Counted from the stretch's first letter, positions 1 through 8,692 are shown. The stretch is DNA of 64,000 bases from Cohaesibacter gelatinilyticus (GCF_900215605.1 NZ_OBEL01000002.1:434001-498000), one strand, 5' to 3'. A program made the numbers and translations. Notes: a model not told the origin generated them from the sequence alone.

Positions 1-18
1 AAGACAATCATAGCCAGA

Positions 19-678
19 ATGCTGGAACACAATGTGTCCTTCATTCGGTCAACACCTTCGGTGCAGCTCTATAACGCGAAACCAAAAGCGCTGGAAGAGG
101 AATGGCTCAAGCCCGTTTACGAAAAGCTGGATGCAAATTTGGATCGCTTCACGAATGCCAAGAGAAAACCTGCCCGTCTGGATGCCGCCTATGAACGAGA
201 CACAAGCAGATGCACGCCTGCAAGTGCTCAATCAGACATCGATTGGTGTGCTGTTGTCGACGATGTTCCAGCAGTCATCAACGCAACATTGGATTCCCAC
301 CACCTCTATTACTTCGGCGTCATGTTCATTCAGGATCTGATCAACATTTCGGAATCGTCAGCCTATTTCCAGTTCACCCATCTACTCGGCAAGGGCGCAA
401 GATTTGGTATTCTTGAAGTTACCCGAGATTCCAACAAATACATAATTCGTTCATTCTTGCGTCATGCATCGCTATCCCTGCGTTCAAAATGCAGGACGGA
501 AAAGTATAGCGGCTGTTTCGCAGAGCTTACGTTGGAAAGGAAAAGCCCGACCAAAATGATAGCCGCAGAGCATTATGAACTTGAAGTCTTTCCGACTGTC
601 ACAGCCGATCACGTGCATCCATTTGCGAACACGAAATTCGATTTTTACGTCCCTCCTCAAACCGGCAAGCCAGATTAG
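19..678 (+). CDS. hypothetical protein, possibly 5'-truncated by the window edge
   Basis: An open frame of 219 codons from the first ATG. The frame has no stop between base 1 and this ATG, so the true start may lie outside the window. I recognise no family. The protein has a charged N-terminal half and a C-terminal half rich in aromatic residues and beta-type stretches (around FGILEVTRDSNKYIIRSF), with no obvious signal peptide or membrane segment in the visible part. Its TAG stop lies inside the first of two related direct repeats (675-770 and 1492-1660), so a partial duplication of its 3' end is possible. Function unknown. Confidence 0.6.
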   Translation: MLEHNVSFIRSTPSVQLYNAKPKALEEEWLKPVYEKLDANLDRFTNAKRKPARLDAAYERDTSRCTPASAQSDIDWCAVVDDVPAVINATLDSHHLYYFGVMFIQDLINISESSAYFQFTHLLGKGARFGILEVTRDSNKYIIRSFLRHASLSLRSKCRTEKYSGCFAELTLERKSPTKMIAAEHYELEVFPTVTADHVHPFANTKFDFYVPPQTGKPD

Positions 679-770
679 TCACCCAAATCTGAAGTTCGTC
701 GCATTGAGCAGCGAGCACCGAACGAATTTGTAGATAAATAACACCTATTTCAATTCCACCACACTGGAGC
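675..770. repeat. direct repeat copy A flanking the cytochrome b561 gene
   Basis: The segment beginning TAGTCACCC and ending in a TTCCACCACACTGGAG-like stretch recurs at 1492-1660. The two copies agree at most positions in the first ~50 bp and again over the last ~35 bp. Copy A overlaps the stop codon of the upstream gene. The copies lie on either side of the cytochrome b561 gene. Confidence 0.6.
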
Positions 771-774
771 ACAT

Positions 775-800
775 CCCCGAAAAGCGCGTGCGGTTTTCGA
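775..800. repeat. short CGAAAA/TTTTCG palindromic repeat (REP-like)
   Basis: CCCCGAAAA, a GC-rich loop, then GTTTTCG form an imperfect hairpin in the intergenic space. The same CGAAAA...TTTTCG core recurs at about 8532, 24780, 29140, 37940, 46655 and 51680 in this window. It resembles the dispersed palindromes typical of rhizobia-like genomes. Confidence 0.45.
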
Positions 801-925
801 ACAAGAATATACTTGGAAACAATGGCTTAGGACTTCCAAATGATCGGATATTCATTAAAATACTCTAGGTTGAAGACTCATAAATCGGCAGAATATTGAA
901 ACCCATTTTGGATCATATTCCCCCG

Positions 926-1465
926 TCAACCCTTCGACCCAAACCACATGCGCCAGATCAGACCATCTTTCTTGATGAAGTGATGATATAGCGCAGCCCC
1001 TGCATGAGCGACAATCAGCAGGACCATCAATCTCGCCCCGATACCGTGTGGAGTGCGTGGCAAATAGTCATGGAAATTCGGCAAGGTACCATCACCACCG
1101 CCAAACAAAACCGCCCCTGCCCCGGAAAGAGCGATCAGACCAATACCACTCGCCGCCATTCCAAAGATCACGATATAGAAGATGACATGCACGGCTTTTG
1201 CACTGAAAGTCTGCCAAGCCGGATCACTGGATTGGCTGATGGGCTTTTTATCTGCCAAAACCCACCATGCTACCCGTAACACCGTCAGGAGTAGAATTGT
1301 AAGCCCCAACGGCACGTGAAGGCTCAGAATATCTGCCTTATCAGCTCCATTGGTTAGAGAGCCTGCACGAAATCCCGAAACGAGCAAAACAAAAATGACC
1401 AGCGCGCTGATCCAGTGAATGGTAACTGCGACAGTTCCATATTTTGTAGATGTGCTCTTCATCAT
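926..1465 (-). CDS. cytochrome b561 family protein
   Basis: A 179-residue membrane protein with four hydrophobic segments, matching the small bacterial cytochrome b561 family (di-haem, quinol-linked electron transfer in the inner membrane). Candidate haem ligands are visible: His17 in TIHW, His50 in SLHVPLG, and the C-terminal HAGAALYHHFIKKDGLIWRM segment typical of the family end. The ATG has an AAAGGAA ribosome site six bases upstream; a second ATG follows directly. The gene stands alone between two related direct repeats. The family is firm; the physiological partner (superoxide or another oxidant) cannot be told from sequence. Confidence 0.88.
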   Translation of the reverse strand: MMKSTSTKYGTVAVTIHWISALVIFVLLVSGFRAGSLTNGADKADILSLHVPLGLTILLLTVLRVAWWVLADKKPISQSSDPAWQTFSAKAVHVIFYIVIFGMAASGIGLIALSGAGAVLFGGGDGTLPNFHDYLPRTPHGIGARLMVLLIVAHAGAALYHHFIKKDGLIWRMWFGSKG

Positions 1466-1491
1466 CTGAATTCCTTTGAACCCATATCCAC

Positions 1492-1660
1492 CTAGTCACC
1501 CGATTCCAAAGCTCGTCACATTTAGCGGCGAGCTCCGAACTCGCTTCAGATTCAAAAAGATGACTATCAAACATATGTTTCTATTGATGTTTCAGAAATT
1601 GAAATAGGCGACCAAACTTGCAAATAAATGAACCTATTTCAACTCCACCACACTAGAGAC
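1492..1660. repeat. direct repeat copy B flanking the cytochrome b561 gene
   Basis: Second copy of the repeat at 675-770. It is split by about 75 bp of unrelated sequence between its first part (1492-1538) and second part (about 1617-1660). The second part contains the stop codon of the EF-hand gene. Confidence 0.55.
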
Positions 1661-2138
1661 CTGCAATCGCAGCCCGATAGGCAACATTGACGATATATCC
1701 TTCAAGGAATTCATTACGGGAAAGGAAAGCATCATCATTCAGATCGGCACGGTTAAAATCCCAGTTCATGGATTTATGATATTCCTTGAGCTGCAATTTG
1801 CCGTCACCGTCACGATCCCAGAACGCAAAGATAATCTTTTGTGCCGCCTTATAGGCTTGCTCTTGTCCCTTTTCTTCGGCAATGAAATTGAAGCCAAAGT
1901 CCCATTCGGTAAATTCGGAAAAATCGACATGACCGCTTTCATCGGAATCCATTGAGTCGAAGATGCTTCGCCCAAAATTAATGAACTCACCCAAATCAAC
2001 TCGGCCGTTCGGATTGTCCTCTATCGATCCATAGATATCTTTGGCCAAGCCACCTCCCGGGGTCGCCTCATCTGCTTGCGTTGGTACAGCAGCAATAGTC
2101 ATAAACAAGATCAGTGCACGGGTTGTCAGGTATTTCAT
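1653..2138 (-). CDS. secreted EF-hand calcium-binding protein
   Basis: A 161-residue protein with a signal peptide (about residues 1-22, ending near PTQADE) followed by several EF-hand loops: DNPNGRVDLGEF, DSDESGHVDFSEF, DRDGDGKLQLKEY and DLNDDAFLSRNEF. The second and third have the full D-x-D-x-D/S-G pattern of calcium-binding loops; the first and last are partly degenerate. It is probably periplasmic and probably a calcium sensor or buffer. A strong AAGGGGAA ribosome site precedes the ATG. The neighbours give no functional clue. Confidence 0.85.
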   Translation of the reverse strand: MKYLTTRALILFMTIAAVPTQADEATPGGGLAKDIYGSIEDNPNGRVDLGEFINFGRSIFDSMDSDESGHVDFSEFTEWDFGFNFIAEEKGQEQAYKAAQKIIFAFWDRDGDGKLQLKEYHKSMNWDFNRADLNDDAFLSRNEFLEGYIVNVAYRAAIAGL

Positions 2139-2220
2139 TCTGAATTTCCCCTTCGGGTTTTCAAATGACAGTCGATGTTGCGATGTCTCAAATTGTTTTT
2201 TGGGTTGATTGCCATATTAT

Positions 2221-2236
2221 ATATAGCAAGCTATAT
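2221..2236. promoter_or_regulatory. AT-rich palindrome upstream of the EF-hand gene
   Basis: ATATAGC-AA-GCTATAT is a perfect inverted repeat about 85 bp upstream of the EF-hand start, set in AT-rich sequence. It could be an operator or part of the promoter region. No regulator is assigned. Confidence 0.3.
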
Positions 2237-2257
2237 TATATGTATAGCCTGCAATGC

Positions 2258-2287
2258 AAAATAATACAAAGGCCGTTTGAACGGCCA
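2258..2287 (-). terminator. Rho-independent terminator of the LysE-family gene
   Basis: Read on the minus strand, GGCCGTT-CA-AACGGCC forms a perfect seven-pair stem followed by TTTGTATTATTTT. It lies about 95 bp downstream of the LysE-family stop codon. Confidence 0.7.
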
Positions 2288-2380
2288 GTGATCTGATCTC
2301 CGGGTCCGCAAAGCGATGACGATTTGGCCTTCCCGCCATACCGGCCCATCATACCGGTGGCTGTCATCACCGTGCGGCAC

Positions 2381-3022
2381 TTAGCTTCTGTCTGTCAGAA
2401 GCTTCAATCCTGCAATGGAAAAGAACACACCCAAACCGGCTTGAATATATCGCCTTGCCCGGCTGTATGCCGCCACCATGAACGGTGTCGAAAAGGCCAC
2501 GGCATACAGGCAATGAACAGCAACAGACAACAGGAAAATGCCAAGCACGATGGCGACGGCAACCCAAGGAGGCGAGCCTGGCTGAAGACCGAGAGAAATG
2601 GTGGCAACCCAGGCAAGAGCTGCCTTGGGATTGGTCATTTGAACTGCATATCCGCGCATGGCATAGCGAAGCGATGATTGCTGCTCCTGCCCGACATCCG
2701 GAGCTTCCAGATCATGTACGCATGCAGCTGATCGAAAGGATTTATAGGCCAGCCAGACAAGATAGAGGCCACCGACACATTTGATGATCATCAATGCAGA
2801 TGCGTAGGTCGAAAGCATCGCAGCAAGCCCCAAAGCCGTGAGCGTACCCCATGTCAGAGAGCCGAATGCCACCCCGAGAGCAAGAGCCACCCCCGAGCGA
2901 CGGCTGACACTCATGGATGTTCCGATGATGGCCAGAATGTTAGGTCCGGGGCTGGACACACCGACCAGAAAAACAGAATAAGCCAGCAGGATCCCGGGCA
3001 AATAGGCAAAAAACTGGTCCAT
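2381..3022 (-). CDS. LysE/RhtB family amino acid exporter
   Basis: A 213-residue inner-membrane protein with about six hydrophobic segments. It carries the family signature near the N-terminus (SSPGPNILAIIGTSMS, residues about 24-39) and the conserved central segment (VQMTNPKAALAWVATIS). The length is normal for RhtB-type exporters of homoserine, threonine or related compounds. The ribosome site is AGAGGGGA. The gene is single, in the same direction as the DUF2235 gene upstream but separated by about 30 bp, so co-transcription is possible. The substrate cannot be assigned. Confidence 0.9.
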   Translation of the reverse strand: MDQFFAYLPGILLAYSVFLVGVSSPGPNILAIIGTSMSVSRRSGVALALGVAFGSLTWGTLTALGLAAMLSTYASALMIIKCVGGLYLVWLAYKSFRSAACVHDLEAPDVGQEQQSSLRYAMRGYAVQMTNPKAALAWVATISLGLQPGSPPWVAVAIVLGIFLLSVAVHCLYAVAFSTPFMVAAYSRARRYIQAGLGVFFSIAGLKLLTDRS

Positions 3023-3054
3023 ACAGAAAGTCCCCTCTTATACATTTCTTGCCT

Positions 3055-4254
3055 TCATGGCATGTTTATTGGATCATAGTCAGGGACTTTTTCAATCCTT
3101 TCTTTCACCGAACTGTGCAGCGCATCATCCTCTCCGATGACCCTGGGCTCTCCCAAGGGAATGTAGAAGCCAAACAGGGATTTGCGGTGCGGCGACATTT
3201 TTGGGTGTACCCGCTTTGGAATAATCTCCAACGGAAAGAACCAGGCAGCCTTCATGGAATTATGAATTTTGGCAAGAATGCTCGGCTCAGGATAGGTATA
3301 ACGGGTTGTTGCCGACCATTTTTTTTGACCGGTCACATAATCCGCCATTCTTTTCGAAATCTTCAGGCCGTGCTTTTGGGCTTCCCCGATCATCCAGATC
3401 AGGGAAAATTGCGATATACCGCTGCTCGTTCGCTCATTGCCGCCACCGACATCACTATGATATCCGCAAAACCACATTTCCAAAGCATCTTGCCGATCAT
3501 CATTGGAAATGAAGGGTGCAGGCCTGAACTCCTGATCGGGTTCCCAACGATCCACCGCAAACATTCTTCTGCGCTCATCAATCGCCATGGCATGCCTGAA
3601 ACATCGAACCGCCGGATTTCTATTGGTATGGGGAAGCTTCTCGAAAACCAGAGGTGGAAAATATCCGCGATAACGGGGGATCAGAACAGAACTGACGGTA
3701 TCCCAGACACCCAAAAACGAGATCGACACGATTTTTGTGCCGGCAATCCGCCGAAAGTTTGCCGCAGCCCCCTCATCATTTATGTCGGCTGATTCCGCAT
3801 CTGCATGGGATTGTTTATAGGCGGTCAGTGCGGCACCGGACAGGTGCTTTTGTGAGGGAGAAAGCAACCCCACTTCATACAGCAGGCCAGCCAGAACACG
3901 GGCAGTATAGGCACCGCGACTGAACCCGAAAATATAGATATTGTCCCGGATGACTTCTCTGGTTTTCGGATCTTTGAATTCAGCATAATTCTCTATGATG
4001 AATTCATATGCCTCCAATACATTCTTATCGAGCCCAAGCCCGAAAGCCAGACCCAGCAGATTTTTAAACTGCTGATATTTCTTCCCCCAGGTATAGACAT
4101 GCCCCAATGTCCCAACACCCTGATCGTAGAAAACAAGTTGTTCCTCATCTTTATCAAGCGTTCGATACAATTTCAGAACATTGGAAAGATTCTTCTCAAT
4201 CTGGTTTCCGGTTCCATCCAAACAAATAACAATATTCTTGCTTTTCTTTTTCAT
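3055..4254 (-). CDS. DUF2235 (Tle1-like) alpha/beta hydrolase
   Basis: About 399 residues. The N-terminal KNIVICLDGTGNQIEKNLSNV and the nucleophile elbow GFSRGAYTARVLAGLL are hallmarks of the DUF2235 family, which includes phospholipase effectors of type VI secretion (Tle1) and other lipases. Later conserved blocks GVWDTVSSV and CGYHSDVGGG probably carry the catalytic Asp and the surrounding His. No signal peptide or membrane segment is visible, and no VgrG, PAAR or immunity gene lies nearby, so an effector role is not supported by context. I chose the ATG giving MKKKSKNIV; an in-frame TTG lies four codons upstream. The enzyme family is firm, the substrate unknown. Confidence 0.85.
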   Translation of the reverse strand: MKKKSKNIVICLDGTGNQIEKNLSNVLKLYRTLDKDEEQLVFYDQGVGTLGHVYTWGKKYQQFKNLLGLAFGLGLDKNVLEAYEFIIENYAEFKDPKTREVIRDNIYIFGFSRGAYTARVLAGLLYEVGLLSPSQKHLSGAALTAYKQSHADAESADINDEGAAANFRRIAGTKIVSISFLGVWDTVSSVLIPRYRGYFPPLVFEKLPHTNRNPAVRCFRHAMAIDERRRMFAVDRWEPDQEFRPAPFISNDDRQDALEMWFCGYHSDVGGGNERTSSGISQFSLIWMIGEAQKHGLKISKRMADYVTGQKKWSATTRYTYPEPSILAKIHNSMKAAWFFPLEIIPKRVHPKMSPHRKSLFGFYIPLGEPRVIGEDDALHSSVKERIEKVPDYDPINMP

Positions 4255-4474
4255 TTCACAACCCAACCATAAATCAAATAAATCACATGAATACTTTAGA
4301 CAAAACGATCAAAATCTTAAAACACGCATCGAATGCTTGTTTTCAAATCAATACTATCACAATATCCGCATTGTGGACATGGCATCCAACTGGACAGAAA
4401 GGTCCCGCACTTCATCTCCTGCTCAAAGTCTTACATGCGTAAAGCCATGAGTTCGAAAGAATAACCACCCCGAA

Positions 4475-4505
4475 AACAAAAAACCGGGCCATCTCTGACC
4501 CGGTC
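4475..4505 (-). terminator. Rho-independent terminator of the DUF5671-like gene
   Basis: On the minus strand ACCGGG and CCCGGT pair across a short loop and are followed by TTTTTTGTTTT, just downstream of the stop codon at 4529. Confidence 0.8.
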
Positions 4506-4528
4506 TGATCTTTGCCATACAGGTTTGT

Positions 4529-5569
4529 CTATTTGATGGTCCTGTCAATGCAATATCGGTTGCCTTTCAACTCCCCACCATAGGTCCAGGCGCGTTCTGG
4601 CACTTCCACATTGGTGCAAAGCTGGAAGCGTTTCTGCGACAACCGCTCATAGGTCACAGACGAGGCATAGCCGGAAAGCCGGTGCGGGTTATGTGCACAT
4701 GTCATCGGGTCCAGACTGTCAGGCACATCCTTGTCAGCACTGGCCAGACAGTCAGCAACATCCCTTGCCAAAGACCGGGTATCCGATATCCGCAATCTGT
4801 CATGATGTTCCATCCTCCCCTGCGCAGGGCCACCAATGGTCCAGAATGACAAGCCCAGAACCAGAAGGGCCAGGGATGGCGATAACCAGTTGGCAAGAAA
4901 GCGATCACCCCGGCTGGTCTGCGCAAGGTCTTTGCCCTCCAGACGATCCTGCCGGAAATATTGAATAACAACAAAGGCAACAAGGGCAACTGCGCCAGAT
5001 TTACAAAGGAACCGGACTGTCAGATCACCATCCAGAAAACGATAGATGAGATAGATGCCATCACAGAGCAGAGCTATGGCTGCGGCAAAAATGGCAATAG
5101 CGGAAAGCCAGCGCCTTGGCGCGCCAAATTTGTTGGCCGAATTTGCAAGCGACGCACGCATGTCACGATGATGCAGCCACAGAAAAGCCGGCGTAAAGAT
5201 GATCAGCGCCGCCATTGACCAGCGCAGGTTACGAAGACCATTGCTGGAATATGTATCACCAGCCTCCGGTAACCAAAGCGTGATCTGCCCGAATATCAGG
5301 GTCAATATATTGCCTATCACCATGCCAAAGGCAGAGAATAGCAGAGCATAGAAGAGCGCATCCCACGCCGCACTCGATCGCATCGGTTGTGGGATGGTTC
5401 CTATTTTCTCATCAACGGACCATGCACCAAGAGCCTGATCAATTTCCTGACTTGTCCAGTTTGAGCACGCCAGACTTGTGGCAATATCATCTTTGGAATG
5501 CCCATTGCTCAACGCATCACGGACAAAGTTGGAGAGGTCTGGGGGAAGCTGCATGACATTCTCATTCAT
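4529..5569 (-). CDS. DUF5671-like integral membrane protein
   Basis: 346 residues. A soluble N-terminal segment (residues about 1-55) resembles a small helical domain (LSNGHSKDDIATSLACSNWTSQEIDQAL). It is followed by about five hydrophobic segments with the block AWDALFYALLFSAFGMVIGNILTLIFGQ, which recalls DUF5671 membrane domains. The C-terminus after the last helix (about 245-346) is soluble, contains three or four cysteines, and may be periplasmic. The gene has its own terminator. The role is unknown; family membership is tentative, from the pattern of the first membrane segments. Confidence 0.75.
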   Translation of the reverse strand: MNENVMQLPPDLSNFVRDALSNGHSKDDIATSLACSNWTSQEIDQALGAWSVDEKIGTIPQPMRSSAAWDALFYALLFSAFGMVIGNILTLIFGQITLWLPEAGDTYSSNGLRNLRWSMAALIIFTPAFLWLHHRDMRASLANSANKFGAPRRWLSAIAIFAAAIALLCDGIYLIYRFLDGDLTVRFLCKSGAVALVAFVVIQYFRQDRLEGKDLAQTSRGDRFLANWLSPSLALLVLGLSFWTIGGPAQGRMEHHDRLRISDTRSLARDVADCLASADKDVPDSLDPMTCAHNPHRLSGYASSVTYERLSQKRFQLCTNVEVPERAWTYGGELKGNRYCIDRTIK

Positions 5570-5726
5570 TCACTGCGATAAACACTCCATTTCGACTGGC
5601 CGGGCTGCATATACGGGCCACGGAGCTATTCGCAGAGAACACAACCTCATAAATATGGTGCATTTATGAGCCCATGTTCTGAATTCCGGGTAAAACATCC
5701 AGCCACACGCATTCTGAGGAAAAGCT

Positions 5727-6062
5727 TCAAATATCTTCCTCGCATAATTCCCGATCAACTTGCATCAACTCGACAGGTGCACCATTGACCTCGATGAAGG
5801 CGACCACCAAGCCTTTGATGGGAGAATTTGGTTCGATAAGAATTGTTTGGCCCTGCAGGGAAGCGGCAAGGTCATCCACTTCAAAAGCAACATGTGCCAC
5901 CTTCTTCACCATATCCGGATAAGGCGCATCATCATCATAGCGCTGCCACTGAATGCCAAATGGATTATTCTTATGATCGCTGACCGTCATCTTCAGCGCT
6001 TCGAGCCGTATCTCACCGGGAAATGCTTCCGTCGTGGGAATGCCGATATGGTTGAATTTCAT
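5727..6062 (-). CDS. VOC (glyoxalase-like) family protein
   Basis: 111 residues. It starts MKFNHIGIPTTEAFPGE and contains VKKVAHVAFEVDDLAASLQG and the C-terminal IEVNGAPVELMQ. This is the beta-alpha-beta-beta-beta arrangement of vicinal oxygen chelate proteins, with a His near each repeat start and a terminal Glu as plausible metal ligands. At this size it is a single-chain VOC unit, probably a homodimer. The substrate is unknown. It stands alone between the DUF5671-like and lipoprotein genes, all on the minus strand but with gaps over 100 bp. Confidence 0.8.
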   Translation of the reverse strand: MKFNHIGIPTTEAFPGEIRLEALKMTVSDHKNNPFGIQWQRYDDDAPYPDMVKKVAHVAFEVDDLAASLQGQTILIEPNSPIKGLVVAFIEVNGAPVELMQVDRELCEEDI

Positions 6063-6192
6063 TCTTTTTGAACTCTTCCGAAATAGATACCCACGGGTAA
6101 ATCCGTGGTCTTATGGCTTGCGCCTGCGCTTCGCGCAATAATACCAGGCCTCATATAACAGGGCGATGTTCAGCTAACCCTTGTCATTTGAA

Positions 6193-6747
6193 TCAATTAT
6201 AGCTGGCGAGCAGTGTATCCAGGTTCTCCTGGATCTGGCCCTTCTGCACACTCAGCAGATTAATCTCTCTGTTATTGGCACGAATTTCGGCTTCCAGTTT
6301 GTAATAGTCCACGGATCCAGCCTCGACTTTACGCTGCTTGCGCTCCGCGCTGGAAATATCCCGCTGCAAGCTTTGAATGCGTGAATTCACGCTGTGATAT
6401 TCCATGCCAGCGCTGTGACCGCGTCTGAATTCTGCATCCCGGTCACCCTCGCACACACCGGCATATTGACGCCCCGCCCGGCCCTCGCTCACACCACGAG
6501 GGAAGGTGCAATAGCTGAGCAATCCTTCAGCATGTCCACGTTGATATTGAATCTGGTCAACCGCTATACCATACTTGCTGCACGCCTCACCATGACTGGC
6601 CAGTCGGGAAAAGGAAGAATAACCGCTATATCCGTCAGACTTGCCAAGGGAATACCAATCCCCGACCTCACATTCGGACTTTGACAGACTGGCACAACCA
6701 GACAGCAAAACAGCCGAAAAAACAATTACAGAATACCGCCCAAACAT
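6193..6747 (-). CDS. DUF2799 family lipoprotein
   Basis: 184 residues with a lipoprotein signal peptide. The lipobox LLSGC ends at Cys18, so the mature protein should be lipid-anchored in the cell envelope. The region after it (DWYSLGKSDGYSGYSSFSRLASHGEACSKYGI...YQRGHAEGLLSYC) shows the G-x-x-D-G and Y-x-x-G-x-x-x-G-L-x-x-Y-C repeats of DUF2799 proteins. The C-terminal 60 residues are predicted coiled coil (SRIQSLQRDISSAERKQRKVE). Function unknown. Confidence 0.85.
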   Translation of the reverse strand: MFGRYSVIVFSAVLLSGCASLSKSECEVGDWYSLGKSDGYSGYSSFSRLASHGEACSKYGIAVDQIQYQRGHAEGLLSYCTFPRGVSEGRAGRQYAGVCEGDRDAEFRRGHSAGMEYHSVNSRIQSLQRDISSAERKQRKVEAGSVDYYKLEAEIRANNREINLLSVQKGQIQENLDTLLASYN

Positions 6748-6822
6748 CGACTATCGCCGCCTTTTCAATCCCGCAAAAAACTGTGTCCACCGTAAAAGAA
6801 GGCAAGATAAATTGTCAATAAT

Positions 6823-6853
6823 GGGAGAGCCAGTTCCAACGCTGGCTCTTCCC
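6823..6853 (+). promoter_or_regulatory. hairpin just upstream of the MFS gene ribosome site
   Basis: GGGAGAGCCAG and CTGGCTCTTCCC can pair across an eight-base loop. The stem ends 17 bases before the MFS start codon and directly precedes its AGGAA ribosome site. It could affect translation or be an attenuator; there is no T tract. Confidence 0.35.
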
Positions 6854-6870
6854 TTCAGGAATTTCCAAAG

Positions 6871-8064
6871 ATGCATCCCGCCAAGACGCCACCCCATTTG
6901 ATCACGCTTATATTGCTGACCGGATTTTCTCCGCTGTCGCTCAATATGTTCATGCCGTCGCTGGCAAACATCGCCGATGATCTGGGAACCGACTATGCCA
7001 CCATCACCTGGTCCATCTCGGGCTATCTGGCCATTACCGCGCTGATCCAGTTGCTCGCCGGTCCCTTGTCAGATCGCATTGGGCGACGCCCGGTACTGCT
7101 TGTCATTTTGTCCTGCTTCACCTGTGCTTCCATCGGTTGCGCCCTGGCCGAAGACACCGCCACCTTTCTGCTCTTTCGCATGTTTCAAGGCGGCATGACA
7201 GCAGGTTCCACACTGTCCATGGCCATTGTGCGCGATACCCGAACCGAGCGGCAAGCCGTCAGCCTGATCGGCTATATCGGCATGTCCATGGCGTTGGCTC
7301 CCATGCTTGGCCCCATGCTGGGTGGCGTGTTGGATACCGCCTTTGGCTGGCGGGCAATCTTCATCTTCTATTCCACCGCAGGCTTCCTGCTGGTTCTGTG
7401 GTGCTGGATCGATCTGGGAGAAACTGTCCGCAAGGATGCGGATACTTCTGCCGGTCTGCCCCGGTCCACCGATTTGCTGAAAGAGCCGCTCTTTTGGACT
7501 TTCTCCCTCTGCAGCACCTTTTCTGTCGGGGCCTTTTATATCTTTCTCACCGGAGCCCCGCTCGTTGCCCTGTCCGTCTTTGGTGTGAACACGGCCGAGC
7601 TTGGCCTTTATATCGGCTCCATAACGCTCGGCTTCATGTCTGGCGGCTTCATGTCTGGCCGGTTTGGAGCACGCATGCCAACCGTGACATTAATGATCAT
7701 TGGCAGGATCGTGGCCTGTTCCGGACTGACGATTGGGCTGGTTCTCTTGGCCATCGGCATTTCATCCCCCATCACCTATTTTGGCAGCACCATTTTTGTC
7801 GGCATCGGCAACGGCCTGACCCTGCCCGGCAGCAATACCGGTGCCATGTCCGTCCGGCCAGAACTTGCTGGCAGTGCCGCCGGTTTGTTCGGGGCCATGG
7901 TGGTGGCCGGTGGCGCTCTCTTGACTGCGGTGACAGGATCCCTGATACCAAAGGAAAATGGCGCAGAATTTCTTATAAGCCTGATGCTGTTATCCTCAAC
8001 CATGGGTCTGCTCTGTGCGCTCTGGGCCGCTCACCTTCAGAAAACAAAACTGGCACTACAATGA
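6871..8064 (+). CDS. Bcr/CflA-type multidrug efflux MFS transporter
   Basis: 397 residues, twelve hydrophobic segments, with the drug:proton antiporter layout. The motif A region LLAGPLSDRIGRRPVLLVILS follows helix 2. The N-terminal NMFMPSLANIADDLGTDYATI is typical of the Bcr/CflA subfamily (bicyclomycin, sulphonamide or other small-molecule export across the inner membrane). The start has an AGGAA site eight bases upstream. The stop overlaps the start of the NUDIX gene by four bases (ATGA), so the two are translationally coupled. The exported compound is not predictable. Confidence 0.9.
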   Translation: MHPAKTPPHLITLILLTGFSPLSLNMFMPSLANIADDLGTDYATITWSISGYLAITALIQLLAGPLSDRIGRRPVLLVILSCFTCASIGCALAEDTATFLLFRMFQGGMTAGSTLSMAIVRDTRTERQAVSLIGYIGMSMALAPMLGPMLGGVLDTAFGWRAIFIFYSTAGFLLVLWCWIDLGETVRKDADTSAGLPRSTDLLKEPLFWTFSLCSTFSVGAFYIFLTGAPLVALSVFGVNTAELGLYIGSITLGFMSGGFMSGRFGARMPTVTLMIIGRIVACSGLTIGLVLLAIGISSPITYFGSTIFVGIGNGLTLPGSNTGAMSVRPELAGSAAGLFGAMVVAGGALLTAVTGSLIPKENGAEFLISLMLLSSTMGLLCALWAAHLQKTKLALQ

Positions 8065-8480
8065 CAAAAGCCCCCAAACTCGCCGCCTTGGCCGTTTTGA
8101 TACACGAGGATCAAGTCCTGCTGGTCAAACGCAAGAACGAGCCCGATGCCGGGCTTTGGGGCTATCCGGGCGGGCATGTGGATCTGGGCGAAACAGCATT
8201 GGAGGCCGCAAGCCGTGAGTTGTTTGAGGAGACAAGCGTAATCGCCGAGCCGCTGGATTATCTGACCAATTTCGATGTGATCGAGAAAGATTCCGATGGC
8301 ACGATCAAACATCATTTCCTTCTTGCGGCAGTCCTTTGCCAATATAAATCCGGCACGCCAATGGCGCAGGATGATGTCTCAGACGCCCAATGGATTGCTT
8401 TTGACGACGTGCTGACATCAAAGCTGGCCATGAGCAAGGATGTCGATACCTTGCTACGCATCGCGCTGGAAAAGACTTGA
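8061..8480 (+). CDS. NUDIX hydrolase
   Basis: 139 residues from the ATG that overlaps the MFS stop codon. The Nudix box is clear: GGHVDLGETALEAASRELFEET. It matches G-x5-E-x7-RE-x-x-EE, although the Gly usually found two residues after EE is Ser here (EETSV). Such enzymes cleave nucleoside diphosphate derivatives, often as housecleaning enzymes, with Mg bound by the Glu residues of the box. Coupling to an efflux pump suggests a shared detoxification role, which is inference. A palindromic element (E1) begins one base after the stop codon. Confidence 0.9.
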   Translation: MTKAPKLAALAVLIHEDQVLLVKRKNEPDAGLWGYPGGHVDLGETALEAASRELFEETSVIAEPLDYLTNFDVIEKDSDGTIKHHFLLAAVLCQYKSGTPMAQDDVSDAQWIAFDDVLTSKLAMSKDVDTLLRIALEKT

Positions 8481-8481
8481 A

Positions 8482-8682
8482 TGCCCGATTTAAAAGTCTC
8501 TAGTAGAGACATTTAAGAGCGAGTTCTTATCCGAAAAGTCTGCAACTTTTCGGGAACGCGCTGTAGGCCACATCACCAGTCCTCTCCCTCTGCCAACCGC
8601 CCCTGAAAGTACCGAGAGGGTACCATGACGGGTGGGATGCAGGGGGGAGAGGGCTCGGTTCAGGATTTCTAAATCAGGATAG
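8482..8682. repeat. palindromic mosaic element E1
   Basis: The element starts one base after the NUDIX stop with TGCCCGATTTAAAAGTC. It continues with a CGAAAA-core hairpin (8518-8562, AGCGAGTTC pairing with GAACGCGCT), then a C-rich/G-rich palindrome (CCTCTCCCTCTGC ... GGGGGGAGAGG) enclosing GTACC-type sequence, and ends near TTTCTAAATCAGG. Related copies lie at 45334, 46546 (inverted), 47588, 49180 (solo hairpin), 51666 (core hairpin only) and 54576. Confidence 0.75.
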
Positions 8683-8692
8683 AAACCAGCTC

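Noticed and set aside
7137-8060. Long plus-strand open frame overlapping the MFS gene
   Set aside because: Its first ~308 codons are the MFS gene read in another frame (Arg/His-rich nonsense). Only the final part from 8061 is the NUDIX gene.
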